DNA of 9,547 bases from an uncultured Bacteroidales bacterium (GTDB lineage Bacteria; Bacteroidota; Bacteroidia; Bacteroidales; Bacteroidaceae). The translations under genes and the position numbers were made by a program. The stretch is taken from assembly GCA_937896105.1 (NCBI GenBank), contig CALBKR010000352.1, forward strand, positions 1 to 9,547, written 5' to 3'. Shown here one piece after another: positions 1 to 7,221 of this stretch. Each line of letters starts with the position of its first letter. The first letter of the stretch is position 1. A model generated the notes under the pieces. It was not told the origin of the DNA. It saw nothing but the letters and a program-made list of their open reading frames with translations, and made no database searches.

Positions 1-119
1 GCATCGACGTGTGGGAGCACGCCTACTACCTTGACTACCAGAACCGCCGTGCCGAACACGTAAAGAAACTATGGGATATAGTAGACTGGGAAATGGTCGA
101 AAGCCGGTTGGATATATAA
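1..119 (+). CDS. sodB: Superoxide dismutase (Fe/Mn), C-terminal end only
   Basis: This is the 3' end of a gene that begins before the window; the reading frame starts at base 3 and ends with TAA at 117-119. The 38 visible residues contain [15 protein letters not shown], the C-terminal signature of the iron/manganese superoxide dismutase family, in which the Asp and His of DVWEH are two of the four metal ligands. They are followed by the usual amphipathic tail with LWDIVDWE. The enzyme converts superoxide to oxygen and hydrogen peroxide in the cytoplasm and protects anaerobes during oxygen exposure. Metal preference (Fe, Mn or either) cannot be judged from this fragment. The sodB symbol is by family resemblance. 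Confidence 0.88.
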   Translation, partial: IDVWEHAYYLDYQNRRAEHVKKLWDIVDWEMVESRLDI

Positions 120-155
120 AATTTCAGAGGCTCCATTTGGAGCCTCTGAAATTTT
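118..155 (+). terminator. Rho-independent terminator after the superoxide dismutase gene
   Basis: A perfect 17-bp stem pairs 118-134 with 139-155 around the 4-base loop ATTT. It has a GC-rich core (CAGAGGCTCC) and a T-run entering the 3' arm at 152-156. The stem base overlaps the last two bases of the superoxide dismutase stop codon, so the terminator sits as close to the gene as it can. Because the 5' arm begins AAAATTT, the opposite strand also ends in a U-rich tract, so it could also stop transcripts arriving from the convergent endonuclease gene. Confidence 0.88.
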
Positions 156-157
156 TA

Positions 158-307
158 TGCGTATTATAGCAAACCGGCGAAAGGTTTGTTAGAATGCACA
201 AGATGCAAGACACTTGGATTTAAGGCGAAAGGAGTGTACAACGGTACTCGACTGAGCCTTAATATCCAAAGCAACACAGCAGATTGCGTATTATAACAGA
301 CCGACTA
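158..307. repeat. Structured non-coding element bounded by imperfect direct repeats
   Basis: An imperfect 23-bp direct repeat, TGCGTATTATA(G/A)CA(A/G)ACCG plus four bases, lies at 158-180 and again at 285-307, 127 bp apart; 19 of 23 positions agree by eye. Between the copies are several potential hairpins: 170-175 with 183-188 (loop GGCGAAA), a long stem 214-226 with 256-269 that has one bulged base, and inside it 232-237 with 244-249 including two G-T pairs. The string GGCGAAAGG occurs at 176-184 and again at 224-232. No reading frame of note is present. It lies between convergent genes and its right copy runs into the endonuclease stop codon. It could be a dispersed genomic repeat, a small RNA, or a 3'-UTR structure of the endonuclease mRNA; I do not recognise a named family. 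Confidence 0.55.
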
Positions 308-1348
308 CTTTGCCTCTTTTAATAGATACACAATTACCGGCAAGTGGTCACTGTAACCATTAAGCCACACACCGCCGGCGTGGGTACGCTTGGTATTGCC
401 CTTGTAACGACCCTCTTGCTGGAACATATAATTGCGAGAGAAAATTTCGGTCTTATAGAGTTTCAATGTAGAGCGGTCGGAGCCAAGAAGATTACCGCTG
501 AGGATAATCTGGTCGAAGAGGTTCCACTTGCCCTTATATTTCAGAGTGCCCATACCCTTCTTGCGCAGGATGTTCCACCAAGGATTGTAGAGGTCGCTTG
601 AAGCCTTTACATCCTCTTTCTCGCGCACAGCGCCCAGGCAGTTCTTCATACTCTTGTTATCGGGGTCGTCGTTCATATCGCCCATAATGAGCACCTTTGT
701 ATCGGGCATCTCGGCCATAATAGAGTCCTTGAGCTGACGCACGAGGTCGCCTGCACGCTCTCGCGCCGGTGACTTTGCATAGCGCGACGGCCAGTGGTTC
801 ACGATAATATGCACCGACTCGCCGCCCATCTCACCGTTCACGATGAGGAAACCGCGTGTCTTGTAGGTGGTATCGTTGTCTACTGTTGTATAAGGAGCCA
901 GCTTTGAGCACACAGGCTTGAAGAGTTTGGGGTTATAGAGCAGGCCACAATCAACGCCACGTTTGTCGGGTCCCTCGATGTGGATGAACTCCCAGCCGCG
1001 AGGTGCAAGTATCTCGTGATTTACCAAATCCTCGAGCACGCGTGAGTTCTCGATTTCGGAGACGCCCACAGCCGCCATACCCACTGGCAACACATCGGTG
1101 CCCATTTCGTTGAGCACTGTCGCCATATTCTTCAGTTTGTTGGTATACTTCAGTGTACCCCATTTGTTTGTTCCGTCGGGAAGGAACTCATAATCGTTCT
1201 TGCCCTCGTCGTGGATTGTGTCAAAAAGGTTCTCGAGGTTATAGAAGCCGACGCTGTACACCTCGTACCTCTTCTGTTCCTGTGCCGACACGCTGATGAC
1301 TGATGCTACCAGAAGCACCAATGTCAATAGAAAGGATTTTCTTCTCAT
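305..1348 (-). CDS. Secreted endonuclease/exonuclease/phosphatase (EEP) family enzyme
   Basis: A 347-residue exported hydrolase of the DNase I/AP-endonuclease-like EEP fold, which cleaves phosphodiester or phosphomonoester bonds using a divalent metal. Residues 1-22 form a type I signal peptide (MRRKSFLL, a hydrophobic core, then SVSAQ). The catalytic motifs are all present: FYNLEN with Asn37, SEIEN with Glu98, NHWPSR with His185, GDMND with Asp224 and Asn226, FDQI with Asp279, and the terminal SDHLP with Asp334 and His335. There is no lipobox, so the protein is probably periplasmic or secreted. It is divergent from the TonB receptor operon and convergent with the superoxide dismutase gene. 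The ATG at 1346-1348 directly precedes the signal peptide, which settles the start. EEP enzymes act on DNA, RNA, phosphoinositides or sphingomyelin; the neighbouring OB-fold lipoproteins make nucleic acid the best guess, but the substrate is not proven. Confidence 0.9.
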   Translation of the reverse strand: MRRKSFLLTLVLLVASVISVSAQEQKRYEVYSVGFYNLENLFDTIHDEGKNDYEFLPDGTNKWGTLKYTNKLKNMATVLNEMGTDVLPVGMAAVGVSEIENSRVLEDLVNHEILAPRGWEFIHIEGPDKRGVDCGLLYNPKLFKPVCSKLAPYTTVDNDTTYKTRGFLIVNGEMGGESVHIIVNHWPSRYAKSPARERAGDLVRQLKDSIMAEMPDTKVLIMGDMNDDPDNKSMKNCLGAVREKEDVKASSDLYNPWWNILRKKGMGTLKYKGKWNLFDQIILSGNLLGSDRSTLKLYKTEIFSRNYMFQQEGRYKGNTKRTHAGGVWLNGYSDHLPVIVYLLKEAK

Positions 1349-1406
1349 TATAATGTTTTTTAGTAATATACAACCAGAGCACGCCTTGCTTATGGCATAT
1401 TTTGCG

Positions 1407-1438
1407 TAAAATTAGTAATTTTATTTTTATTGGAACAA
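1407..1438 (-). promoter_or_regulatory. Candidate promoter of the endonuclease gene
   Basis: Read on the minus strand, TTG (1438-1436) is followed 21 bases later by TAATTTTA (1414-1407). This is a 7 of 8 match to the Bacteroidetes -7 box TAnnTTTG. Transcription would start near 1400, leaving a leader of about 50 nt before the ATG. The fit is reasonable but the region is A/T-rich, so chance matches are easy. Confidence 0.4.
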
Positions 1439-1506
1439 GAAAAATTGAAGAAATAGAGCCCTAACCGTTTTTTTACAATTTGTCAATAAAAAAAGCCGCG
1501 AACCCT

Positions 1507-1536
1507 TTTGCGGTTAACATTTTTTTAGCACCTTTG
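1507..1536 (+). promoter_or_regulatory. Bacteroidetes-type promoter of the TonB receptor operon
   Basis: TTTG at 1507-1510 and CACCTTTG at 1529-1536, separated by 18 bases, match the -33 TTTG and -7 TAnnTTTG consensus of the Bacteroidetes housekeeping sigma factor, apart from C for T at the first base of the -7 box. Initiation would fall near 1543, giving a leader of roughly 84 nt. Its position downstream of 1480 shows that upstream in-frame codons are not part of the receptor. Confidence 0.65.
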
Positions 1537-1547
1537 TATGATATTAG

Positions 1548-1585
1548 GGTTGTTGTGTTACAAAACCACACCGCACACAACAACC
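1548..1585 (+). promoter_or_regulatory. Inverted repeat at the 5' end of the receptor mRNA leader
   Basis: GGTTGTTGTGT at 1548-1558 is perfectly complementary to ACACAACAACC at 1575-1585, with a 16-base spacer. It begins only a few bases after the predicted transcription start, so it would form an 11-bp hairpin at the 5' end of the message. A further partial match, CACAACC at 1589-1595, could compete for the left arm. It may stabilise the transcript, bind a regulator as DNA, or control expression as RNA; the sequence does not say which. Confidence 0.5.
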
Positions 1586-1626
1586 GCGCACAACCAAGTA
1601 ATTATAAATTAAGTTTTTATATTACC

Positions 1627-4257
1627 ATGATTAAATTACCTAAAATTGCGGCACTGCTGATGCTTGGCCTGATGACACAGGCAACAGCACAGAGTGCGTC
1701 AACCTTGGAAAACACAGAGAGCCAAGGCAACGGCCGAATCAAAGAGCAACCGGCAAGAATGCTCTACGCCGACACCTTGCTCAACAAGACAAATGCAGTA
1801 GAGAACATCATTGTTCTCGATGACAACAACGAGTCGTACACATTCTCCGAGGGGCAGCTTGGCGAGGATGAGGATTTTGCAGGAACAACTGCAATGGTCT
1901 CGTCGAACGATGACTATTTCCTCTCCGAGGTAGGCTACCTGTTCAGCCCGATGCGTTTCCGCATCCGCGCCTACGAGTCAATGTACAATAATGTATATGC
2001 AAACGGCGTGCTCATCAACGACGCCGAGAGAGGCCAGTTCAGCTATGGAATGATAGGCGGTCTCAACGATGCCACACGTAACAAGGAGGGCGCGACATAC
2101 CTCGAGCATAACTCCTTCGGCACCGGTTCGGTAGGCGGTGCAAGCAACATCAATATGCGTGCAAGCCAGTATGCAGCCGGCCACAAGGCATCAATAGTTG
2201 GCTGTAACCGAAACTATCTCGCCCGCCTTATGTACACCGGTTCTACCGGTCTTATGCAGAACGGTTGGGCTTTCACGGCATCGGCATCATACCGCTGGGC
2301 AAACGAAGGTGTCATCGAAGGTACATTCTACAACTCTGCCGCATACTTCCTTGCTGCCGAGAAGAAGATAAACGACCAGCACAGCATCTCTATAGCCACT
2401 TGGGGCTCACCCACAGAGCGTGCACAGCAGGGTGCTGCCACCGAGGAGGCCTACTGGCTTGCCGGAAGCCACTACTACAACCCCAACTGGGGCTATCAGC
2501 AAGGAAAGAAGCGCAATGCTCGCGTGGTTAACTCATACGAGCCTGCAATGGTAATCACTTGGGACTACACCATCAACGACAAGATGAAGCTGACCACATC
2601 GCTGTTCGGTAAATACTCGATGTACAGCACATCGGCACTCGGTTGGAACGGAAATGCAGCCGACCCACGTCCCAACTACTACCAGAAACTGCCAATCGCT
2701 GCATACGATGTTTGGGACCTCAACTACACACCGACCGAGGACGAACTCGCCGACTACAACGCACGCGTAGAGCATTGGCAGTCGAGCAAGGCAAACCGCC
2801 AACTCGATTGGGACTATATGTACTATGCCAACCAGCAGGCCAATGCCACAAACGGCGAGTGTCTCTACTATGTCGAGCGCCGTCACAACGACCAGCTGAC
2901 ATTCAACCTCGGTTCAACACTCAACATCGAGTACAACCGTTACAACAAGGGAACAGTAGGCCTGCAGCTTGGAACGACCAAGGGTATGCACTACAAGACA
3001 ATGGACGACCTTATGGGCGCAAAGAAATACACCGACATAGACAAATTCTCGGTCGGTGATTTCGGCCTTAACAGCGACTACATACAGAATGATGTAGACA
3101 ACCCCAACCGCCAGATTGCCGAGGGTGATGTATTCGGCTACGACTACGACCTCTATGTCAACAAGCTCGACCTCTCCTACCAGCACCAGTTCAGCTACGG
3201 CATATTCCACCTATTCGGTGCTACTAACCTCGAGGGTACCACAATGGAGCGTTTCGGTAATATGCGTAACGGCCGTGCAATGGAGTTCTCAAAAGGAAGC
3301 AGCGGTGTTGCAACATTCTTTGGCGGTGGTGCAAAGCTGGGCGCAATATTCACATTCAATGCATACAACACCCTGTCAATAGGTGGCGGTATCGACAACC
3401 GCGCCCCAATAGCATACAACTCATTCATCGCGCCCCGTATGCGTAACGACTTCGTTCAGGGACTCACCAACGAGACTATCGTAAATGCCGAAGCGTCATA
3501 CAAGCTCAACTGGGGTCCGGTAACAGCCAAGGTTACAGGATACTATACAAGATTCTTCGACCTGGTTGAGCAGAACGCCTTCTACAACGACCAGCAGTCA
3601 CAGTTCACATACCTCACAATGACCGGCGTGAACAGAGAGCACTACGGTCTGGAGGCTGCTGTTGTATACAACATTACATCGGCATTGTCAATCAACGCAT
3701 TGGCATCGGTAGGCGATGCGCGATACACCAATAATGCCAACGGTTTCCTCATCAGCGAGAACGAGAAGGTTGTCCTAAACGACAAAGTGTATATGAAGGG
3801 TGTAAGAGCCGATGGCACACCGCTCACAGCTGTGAGCCTCGGCGTTGACTACAACATCAGCGGCTGGTACCTGAGCGCAAACGTGAACTACTACGACAGA
3901 ATCTATGTCGATGCATCGAAATATGCACGCCTTGCAGGTGTTGTAGGCGACCCTGTTATCGACGCTGAAGGCAACGAGGTACTCGATATTCCAACTCAAT
4001 ACAAAGGCAAGGGTGGCTTTATGGTAGATGCATCTATCGGCAAGAGCATCAACTTGCGCGGTGGCAAGAAGCTGAACCTCAACCTCAGCCTCAACAACAT
4101 CCTCAACAACACCAATATGATTACGGGCGGGTATGAGCAGAACCGCGACGACAACTACTCCGACGGCAGCGCACGCACATACAAGTTCTCGAAGAACCCG
4201 TACCTCTACTACGCCAACGCGTTCAACTTCTACCTGAACATCGGTTTCCGCTTCTAA
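1627..4257 (+). CDS. TonB-dependent outer-membrane receptor
   Basis: An 876-residue outer-membrane active transporter that would import a ligand into the periplasm using TonB-ExbBD energy. I start it at ATG 1627 because MIKLPKIAALLMLGLMTQATAQ is a clean signal peptide (cleavage about residue 22), whereas the in-frame codons back to 1480 lie upstream of the promoter. After a short spacer, residues about 60-185 resemble the plug domain of a Bacteroidetes receptor family (FSPMRFRIRAYE, VYANGVLINDAERG, GGLNDATRN). The rest is a beta-barrel with alternating aromatic strands that ends in the outer-membrane signature NFYLNIGFRF with C-terminal Phe. There is no N-terminal carboxypeptidase-like regulatory domain and no SusD partner next to it. 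Two lipoprotein genes follow after 34 and 35 bp, suggesting one operon and a surface complex. The ligand is unknown. Confidence 0.88.
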   Translation: MIKLPKIAALLMLGLMTQATAQSASTLENTESQGNGRIKEQPARMLYADTLLNKTNAVENIIVLDDNNESYTFSEGQLGEDEDFAGTTAMVSSNDDYFLSEVGYLFSPMRFRIRAYESMYNNVYANGVLINDAERGQFSYGMIGGLNDATRNKEGATYLEHNSFGTGSVGGASNINMRASQYAAGHKASIVGCNRNYLARLMYTGSTGLMQNGWAFTASASYRWANEGVIEGTFYNSAAYFLAAEKKINDQHSISIATWGSPTERAQQGAATEEAYWLAGSHYYNPNWGYQQGKKRNARVVNSYEPAMVITWDYTINDKMKLTTSLFGKYSMYSTSALGWNGNAADPRPNYYQKLPIAAYDVWDLNYTPTEDELADYNARVEHWQSSKANRQLDWDYMYYANQQANATNGECLYYVERRHNDQLTFNLGSTLNIEYNRYNKGTVGLQLGTTKGMHYKTMDDLMGAKKYTDIDKFSVGDFGLNSDYIQNDVDNPNRQIAEGDVFGYDYDLYVNKLDLSYQHQFSYGIFHLFGATNLEGTTMERFGNMRNGRAMEFSKGSSGVATFFGGGAKLGAIFTFNAYNTLSIGGGIDNRAPIAYNSFIAPRMRNDFVQGLTNETIVNAEASYKLNWGPVTAKVTGYYTRFFDLVEQNAFYNDQQSQFTYLTMTGVNREHYGLEAAVVYNITSALSINALASVGDARYTNNANGFLISENEKVVLNDKVYMKGVRADGTPLTAVSLGVDYNISGWYLSANVNYYDRIYVDASKYARLAGVVGDPVIDAEGNEVLDIPTQYKGKGGFMVDASIGKSINLRGGKKLNLNLSLNNILNNTNMITGGYEQNRDDNYSDGSARTYKFSKNPYLYYANAFNFYLNIGFRF

Positions 4258-4291
4258 CACTACCTTATTTATATATAGAACATACAGCAAT

Positions 4292-5125
4292 ATGAAAGCA
4301 ATAAAATATCTATCAATGCTCGCTCTCACGCTCTTCACAGCGACATCGTGTATGAACAGCTTCGACGAGCCCAAATTCAACGAGCCCCCGTTCGGTAACA
4401 ACGGGATTGGCGAGGCAAACACAACCATTGCCCAGCTCAAGGATATGTATAAATCGGCCATATCGGGCAACAGCTACCAGCAGGTAACCGATGACATCAT
4501 TGTCGAGGGTGTTGTTGTAGCCAACGACATCACAGGCAACGTTTACAAGCAGTTCATAATCAATGACGAAACAGGTGCTATTGTTGTAGGCGTAAACGAT
4601 GTAGGCCTCTATGCTATGGTACCTGTAGGACAGCGTGTACGCATTGCCTGCAAGGACCTTTATGTTGGCGGATACGGTTATATGGCACAGATTGGCGGCC
4701 TGTACAACGGAAGCATCGGCCGTATGAACAAGAATGTATTCCCCGACCACATACGCCTCGTGGGCCTGCCCGACCCGACACAGGAGGAGATGAAGCCCGA
4801 GGTCATCGACGACTCATTCTTCACCGATGAGAACAAGGCCAACCTTGCAAAGTATGTACGCCTCGAAAATGTCGAGATTACCGAAGCCGACGGCACTGCA
4901 CTGTGGTCGCCCGAGGAGCTCGACCCGAGTGATTACGGCGTTGTTGAGCGCCACATAAAGATGGGAAAGACCAATATCGTGTTGCGCATAAGCACATACG
5001 CCGATTTTGCATACGATGTAATCCCCACCGGCAAGCTAAACATCAACGGTGTGATGACACGCTTCAAGGACTATTGGCAGTTTGTGATAACATCTACAAA
5101 CGACATCGAGCAGATAAGCGAATAA
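4292..5125 (+). CDS. DUF5689-type OB-fold lipoprotein
   Basis: A 277-residue lipoprotein, probably anchored in the outer membrane. The N-terminus has a lipoprotein signal with the lipidated residue at Cys20 (TATSC), and acidic residues follow soon after the Cys (MNSFDEP), as often seen in surface-exposed Bacteroidetes lipoproteins. Residues about 66-160 (VEGVVVAND, QFIINDETGAIVVGV, VGQRVRIAC) have the strand pattern of an OB fold, matching the DUF5689 family from memory. Residues about 185-277 (LAKYVRLENVEI, LNINGVMTRF, WQFVITS) look like a second OB-like half. No catalytic motif is visible. It sits 34 bp after the receptor and 35 bp before the next lipoprotein. OB folds often bind nucleic acid or oligosaccharide, so a ligand-presenting role beside the receptor is plausible. 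Family assignment is fairly firm; function is inference. Confidence 0.75.
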   Translation: MKAIKYLSMLALTLFTATSCMNSFDEPKFNEPPFGNNGIGEANTTIAQLKDMYKSAISGNSYQQVTDDIIVEGVVVANDITGNVYKQFIINDETGAIVVGVNDVGLYAMVPVGQRVRIACKDLYVGGYGYMAQIGGLYNGSIGRMNKNVFPDHIRLVGLPDPTQEEMKPEVIDDSFFTDENKANLAKYVRLENVEITEADGTALWSPEELDPSDYGVVERHIKMGKTNIVLRISTYADFAYDVIPTGKLNINGVMTRFKDYWQFVITSTNDIEQISE

Positions 5126-5160
5126 CCAAAACATATAATTAACTTTTAAAAAAAATCGTT

Positions 5161-7152
5161 ATGAAAATCAAGAGATTTTTATTAGCAGCAGTAGCACTGC
5201 TTGCATTCGGTGCTTGTAGCGAGACACCGGAAGCGCCATTCACCCCCGGCGGCAACGGTGGTGGCAATGGTGGAGCAACCGAAGAGGGTGTTTACATCAA
5301 TGAGACATTTGCAAAGAGCTTCGGTGTGTTCAGCACACAGGAGACAGTAGGCGAATATCCCTGGATTATCGACTACAGCACTGCCAAGGCAACATCATAT
5401 GTTGACACAGACGGTGATGGCAAAGGTGATACAAACAAAGAGGCTACAAGCTGGCTCATATCCGATGCAGTTGACTTTACAAACGAGACAGAGGCATACG
5501 TAGCGTTCGAGTACATCATCCGTTATGCAGAGAGCGGCAAGGTTGCCAACAACCACCAGTTGCTCATCAGCGCCGACTATGCAGGCGACGCAGCAGCTGC
5601 AAGCTGGACAGACATCCCATACGGAGCTGTCGAGGGTGCTGACTGGACAACATTCTACAAGGCAAATGTTGCAGTTCCTGCCGAGTTCCTTGGCAAGAGC
5701 GGTATCGTGTTCGCACTCCGCTACACAGCAACAACAAAGGCCGGCACTTGGGAGGTAAAGAACTTCAAGGTTGCTCACGGCACTGCTGCAGAACCCGAGG
5801 AGCCAGAGGAGGCACAGGAATACACTGTAGCCGAGGCACTTGCTGCATTCACCGGAGTTGCAAAACCTGCTGTTGTAAAGGGATACATCGTTGGCTCAAT
5901 TGATGACAAATCCATTGACGATGCAAACTTCAGCGGTAATGCAGTATTGAAGACAAACCTTCTTATCGCCGACAATGCCGACGAGACAGACATTGCTAAA
6001 TGTTTGGCAGTTCAGCTGCCCAGCGGCGATGTGCGCAATGCATTGAACCTTGTTGACAACCCTGGCAACTACAAGAAGCTGGTAACACTCACAGGTAGCC
6101 TTGAGAAATACTTTGGCGTAGCAGGTCTGAAATCTGTAAGCAAATATGTAATCGATGGCGTTACCCCCGAAGAGCCCGAGACACCGGAGACTGGCGAGAC
6201 TATCTTTGCAGAGACCTTTGCAACAAGCCTTGGCGCATTCACCACACAAGAAACTATAGGTGATTATCCTTGGGCTTTTGCAAAGGAATATGGCGCAAAG
6301 GCATCGGGTTATGTAAATGGAGCAAGCCTGGATGCAGAGAGTTGGCTCATTTCACCGGCCATTGATTTAAGCAACGAAACTGCTGCATATATTTCATTCG
6401 ATTATGTAATAAACAAAGGCGAAGCTAACGCTGCTGCAACAAACCACAAACTTGTTATCACAAGCAACTACACTGGAGACGTTGCCTCAACAGAGTGGGT
6501 CGAGGTTAACTATGGTGCTGTCAACAATAACAACTGGGATTTCCACAACACAGGTAAAATTGCACTACCCGAGACAATGATGGGTCAGGCTACAGTCGTA
6601 ATTGCATTTAAGTATATGTCGACAACTGCAACTTCAAGCACCTGGGAAATCAAGAATGTTGTTGTTGCAAGCGGTGCTGGCGAAACACCAAGCACACCTG
6701 AGACTCCGGAGCCCGAGGAGCCTGAGACACCCGACACTCCCGACACCCCAGAAGCAGAAGCCGGCGTATTCGATTTCACAAACCCGGAGGCTCTTACTCC
6801 GGCATATAATCGTGCCGAGGTTGGCTCTCAAGATGGCACACCTGTAGAAGATGGCGAGATTTTCACCAACGGCAACTTGAGTATCAAATTCGAGAAAGGC
6901 ACTGCCGGAACCAACACACGTTTCTGGACAAAAACCGGTGGTGATGTTGAAATACGCGCATACAACGGCTCTACAATCACTGTAAGTGTAAGCGAGGGTA
7001 CAATGAGCAGCATTGTATTCACAGGTAATAAAGTCAGCACTATGAACGCTGACAGCGGTACATTCAGCGAAGGAACCTGGAGCGGCGACGCAAGCAGCGT
7101 TACATTCTCGGTTACAAAAACACTGAACATCCAGAAGATTACTGTAAAATAA
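5161..7152 (+). CDS. Multidomain surface lipoprotein with two jelly-roll-like repeats and an OB-like domain
   Basis: A 663-residue lipoprotein: the signal peptide ends in LLAFGAC with Cys19, then a Gly-rich spacer (about 30-40). Residues about 43-208 and 346-505 are clear duplicates (FSTQETVGEYPW against FTTQETIGDYPW, SWLIS.A.D..NET, TWE.KN) and resemble 'choice-of-anchor J' beta-sandwich modules, which are usually binding domains. Between them, residues about 221-333 (YTVAEALAAF, VVKGYIVGS, LVTLTGSLEKYFGVAGLKSV) match an OB-like domain common in Bacteroidetes surface proteins. Residues about 535-663 (VFDFTNPEALTP onward) form a C-terminal beta-rich domain. Acidic Pro/Glu/Thr linkers join the modules. 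No catalytic residues are apparent. It is the last gene of the receptor operon and is followed by a palindromic terminator. It probably binds and presents the ligand at the cell surface; the ligand and exact domain families need profile searches. Confidence 0.75.
   Translation: MKIKRFLLAAVALLAFGACSETPEAPFTPGGNGGGNGGATEEGVYINETFAKSFGVFSTQETVGEYPWIIDYSTAKATSYVDTDGDGKGDTNKEATSWLISDAVDFTNETEAYVAFEYIIRYAESGKVANNHQLLISADYAGDAAAASWTDIPYGAVEGADWTTFYKANVAVPAEFLGKSGIVFALRYTATTKAGTWEVKNFKVAHGTAAEPEEPEEAQEYTVAEALAAFTGVAKPAVVKGYIVGSIDDKSIDDANFSGNAVLKTNLLIADNADETDIAKCLAVQLPSGDVRNALNLVDNPGNYKKLVTLTGSLEKYFGVAGLKSVSKYVIDGVTPEEPETPETGETIFAETFATSLGAFTTQETIGDYPWAFAKEYGAKASGYVNGASLDAESWLISPAIDLSNETAAYISFDYVINKGEANAAATNHKLVITSNYTGDVASTEWVEVNYGAVNNNNWDFHNTGKIALPETMMGQATVVIAFKYMSTTATSSTWEIKNVVVASGAGETPSTPETPEPEEPETPDTPDTPEAEAGVFDFTNPEALTPAYNRAEVGSQDGTPVEDGEIFTNGNLSIKFEKGTAGTNTRFWTKTGGDVEIRAYNGSTITVSVSEGTMSSIVFTGNKVSTMNADSGTFSEGTWSGDASSVTFSVTKTLNIQKITVK
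6682..6753 (+). repeat. Low-complexity Pro/Glu/Thr linker coding repeat
   Basis: This stretch encodes residues 508-531 of the preceding multidomain lipoprotein, built from PET, PEP, EEP and PDT units. At DNA level there are near-repeats of 9-base units such as CCCGACACT and CCCGACACC. Shorter relatives of the linker occur at residues 211-220 and 336-346. It most likely acts as an extended spacer between beta domains, and the repeat could allow length variation between strains. Confidence 0.6.
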
Positions 7153-7169
7153 CATACAGTTCCAATAAC

Positions 7170-7213
7170 TACAATAAATCCTGCGATGGAATTCCATCGC
7201 AGGATTTATTGTA
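7170..7213. terminator. Perfect 44-bp palindrome, bidirectional terminator
   Basis: The left half at 7170-7191 is the exact reverse complement of the right half at 7192-7213, centred on GAATTC. As RNA it gives a stem of about 20 bp with a four-base AATT turn, a GC-rich middle (TCCTGCGATGG) and U-rich flanks (ATTTATTGTA on the plus strand, and the same on the minus strand). It starts 17 bp after the lipoprotein stop codon and ends 8 bp before the stop codon of the convergent small gene, so one structure can end both transcripts. Confidence 0.85.
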
Positions 7214-7221
7214 TCAGGCGG

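Noticed and set aside
158..307. CRISPR array
   Set aside because: There are only two copies of the repeat, they are imperfect, and the 104-base interval between them is far longer than a spacer and is itself structured.
344..601. 85-residue plus-strand open frame
   Set aside because: It lies antisense within the endonuclease gene, whose catalytic motifs confirm the minus strand as coding.
1496..1513. CCGC/GCGG hairpin as a terminator
   Set aside because: The stem is only 4 bp, has no T-run after it on the plus strand, and overlaps the -33 box of the receptor promoter.
1480..1626. N-terminal extension of the TonB receptor reading frame by 49 residues
   Set aside because: The extension begins upstream of the predicted promoter and transcription start, and it would bury a clean signal peptide that starts at the ATG at 1627.
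3775..4470. 231-residue minus-strand open frame
   Set aside because: It is antisense to the end of the receptor and start of the next lipoprotein, has no promoter or domain signature, and its Val-rich translation reflects the GAC/AAC/TAC codon use of the true strand.
6634..7197. 187-residue minus-strand open frame, Cys-rich
   Set aside because: It is the antisense shadow of the multidomain lipoprotein; the Cys residues come from reading GCA/ACA codons in reverse, and its start lies inside the terminator palindrome.
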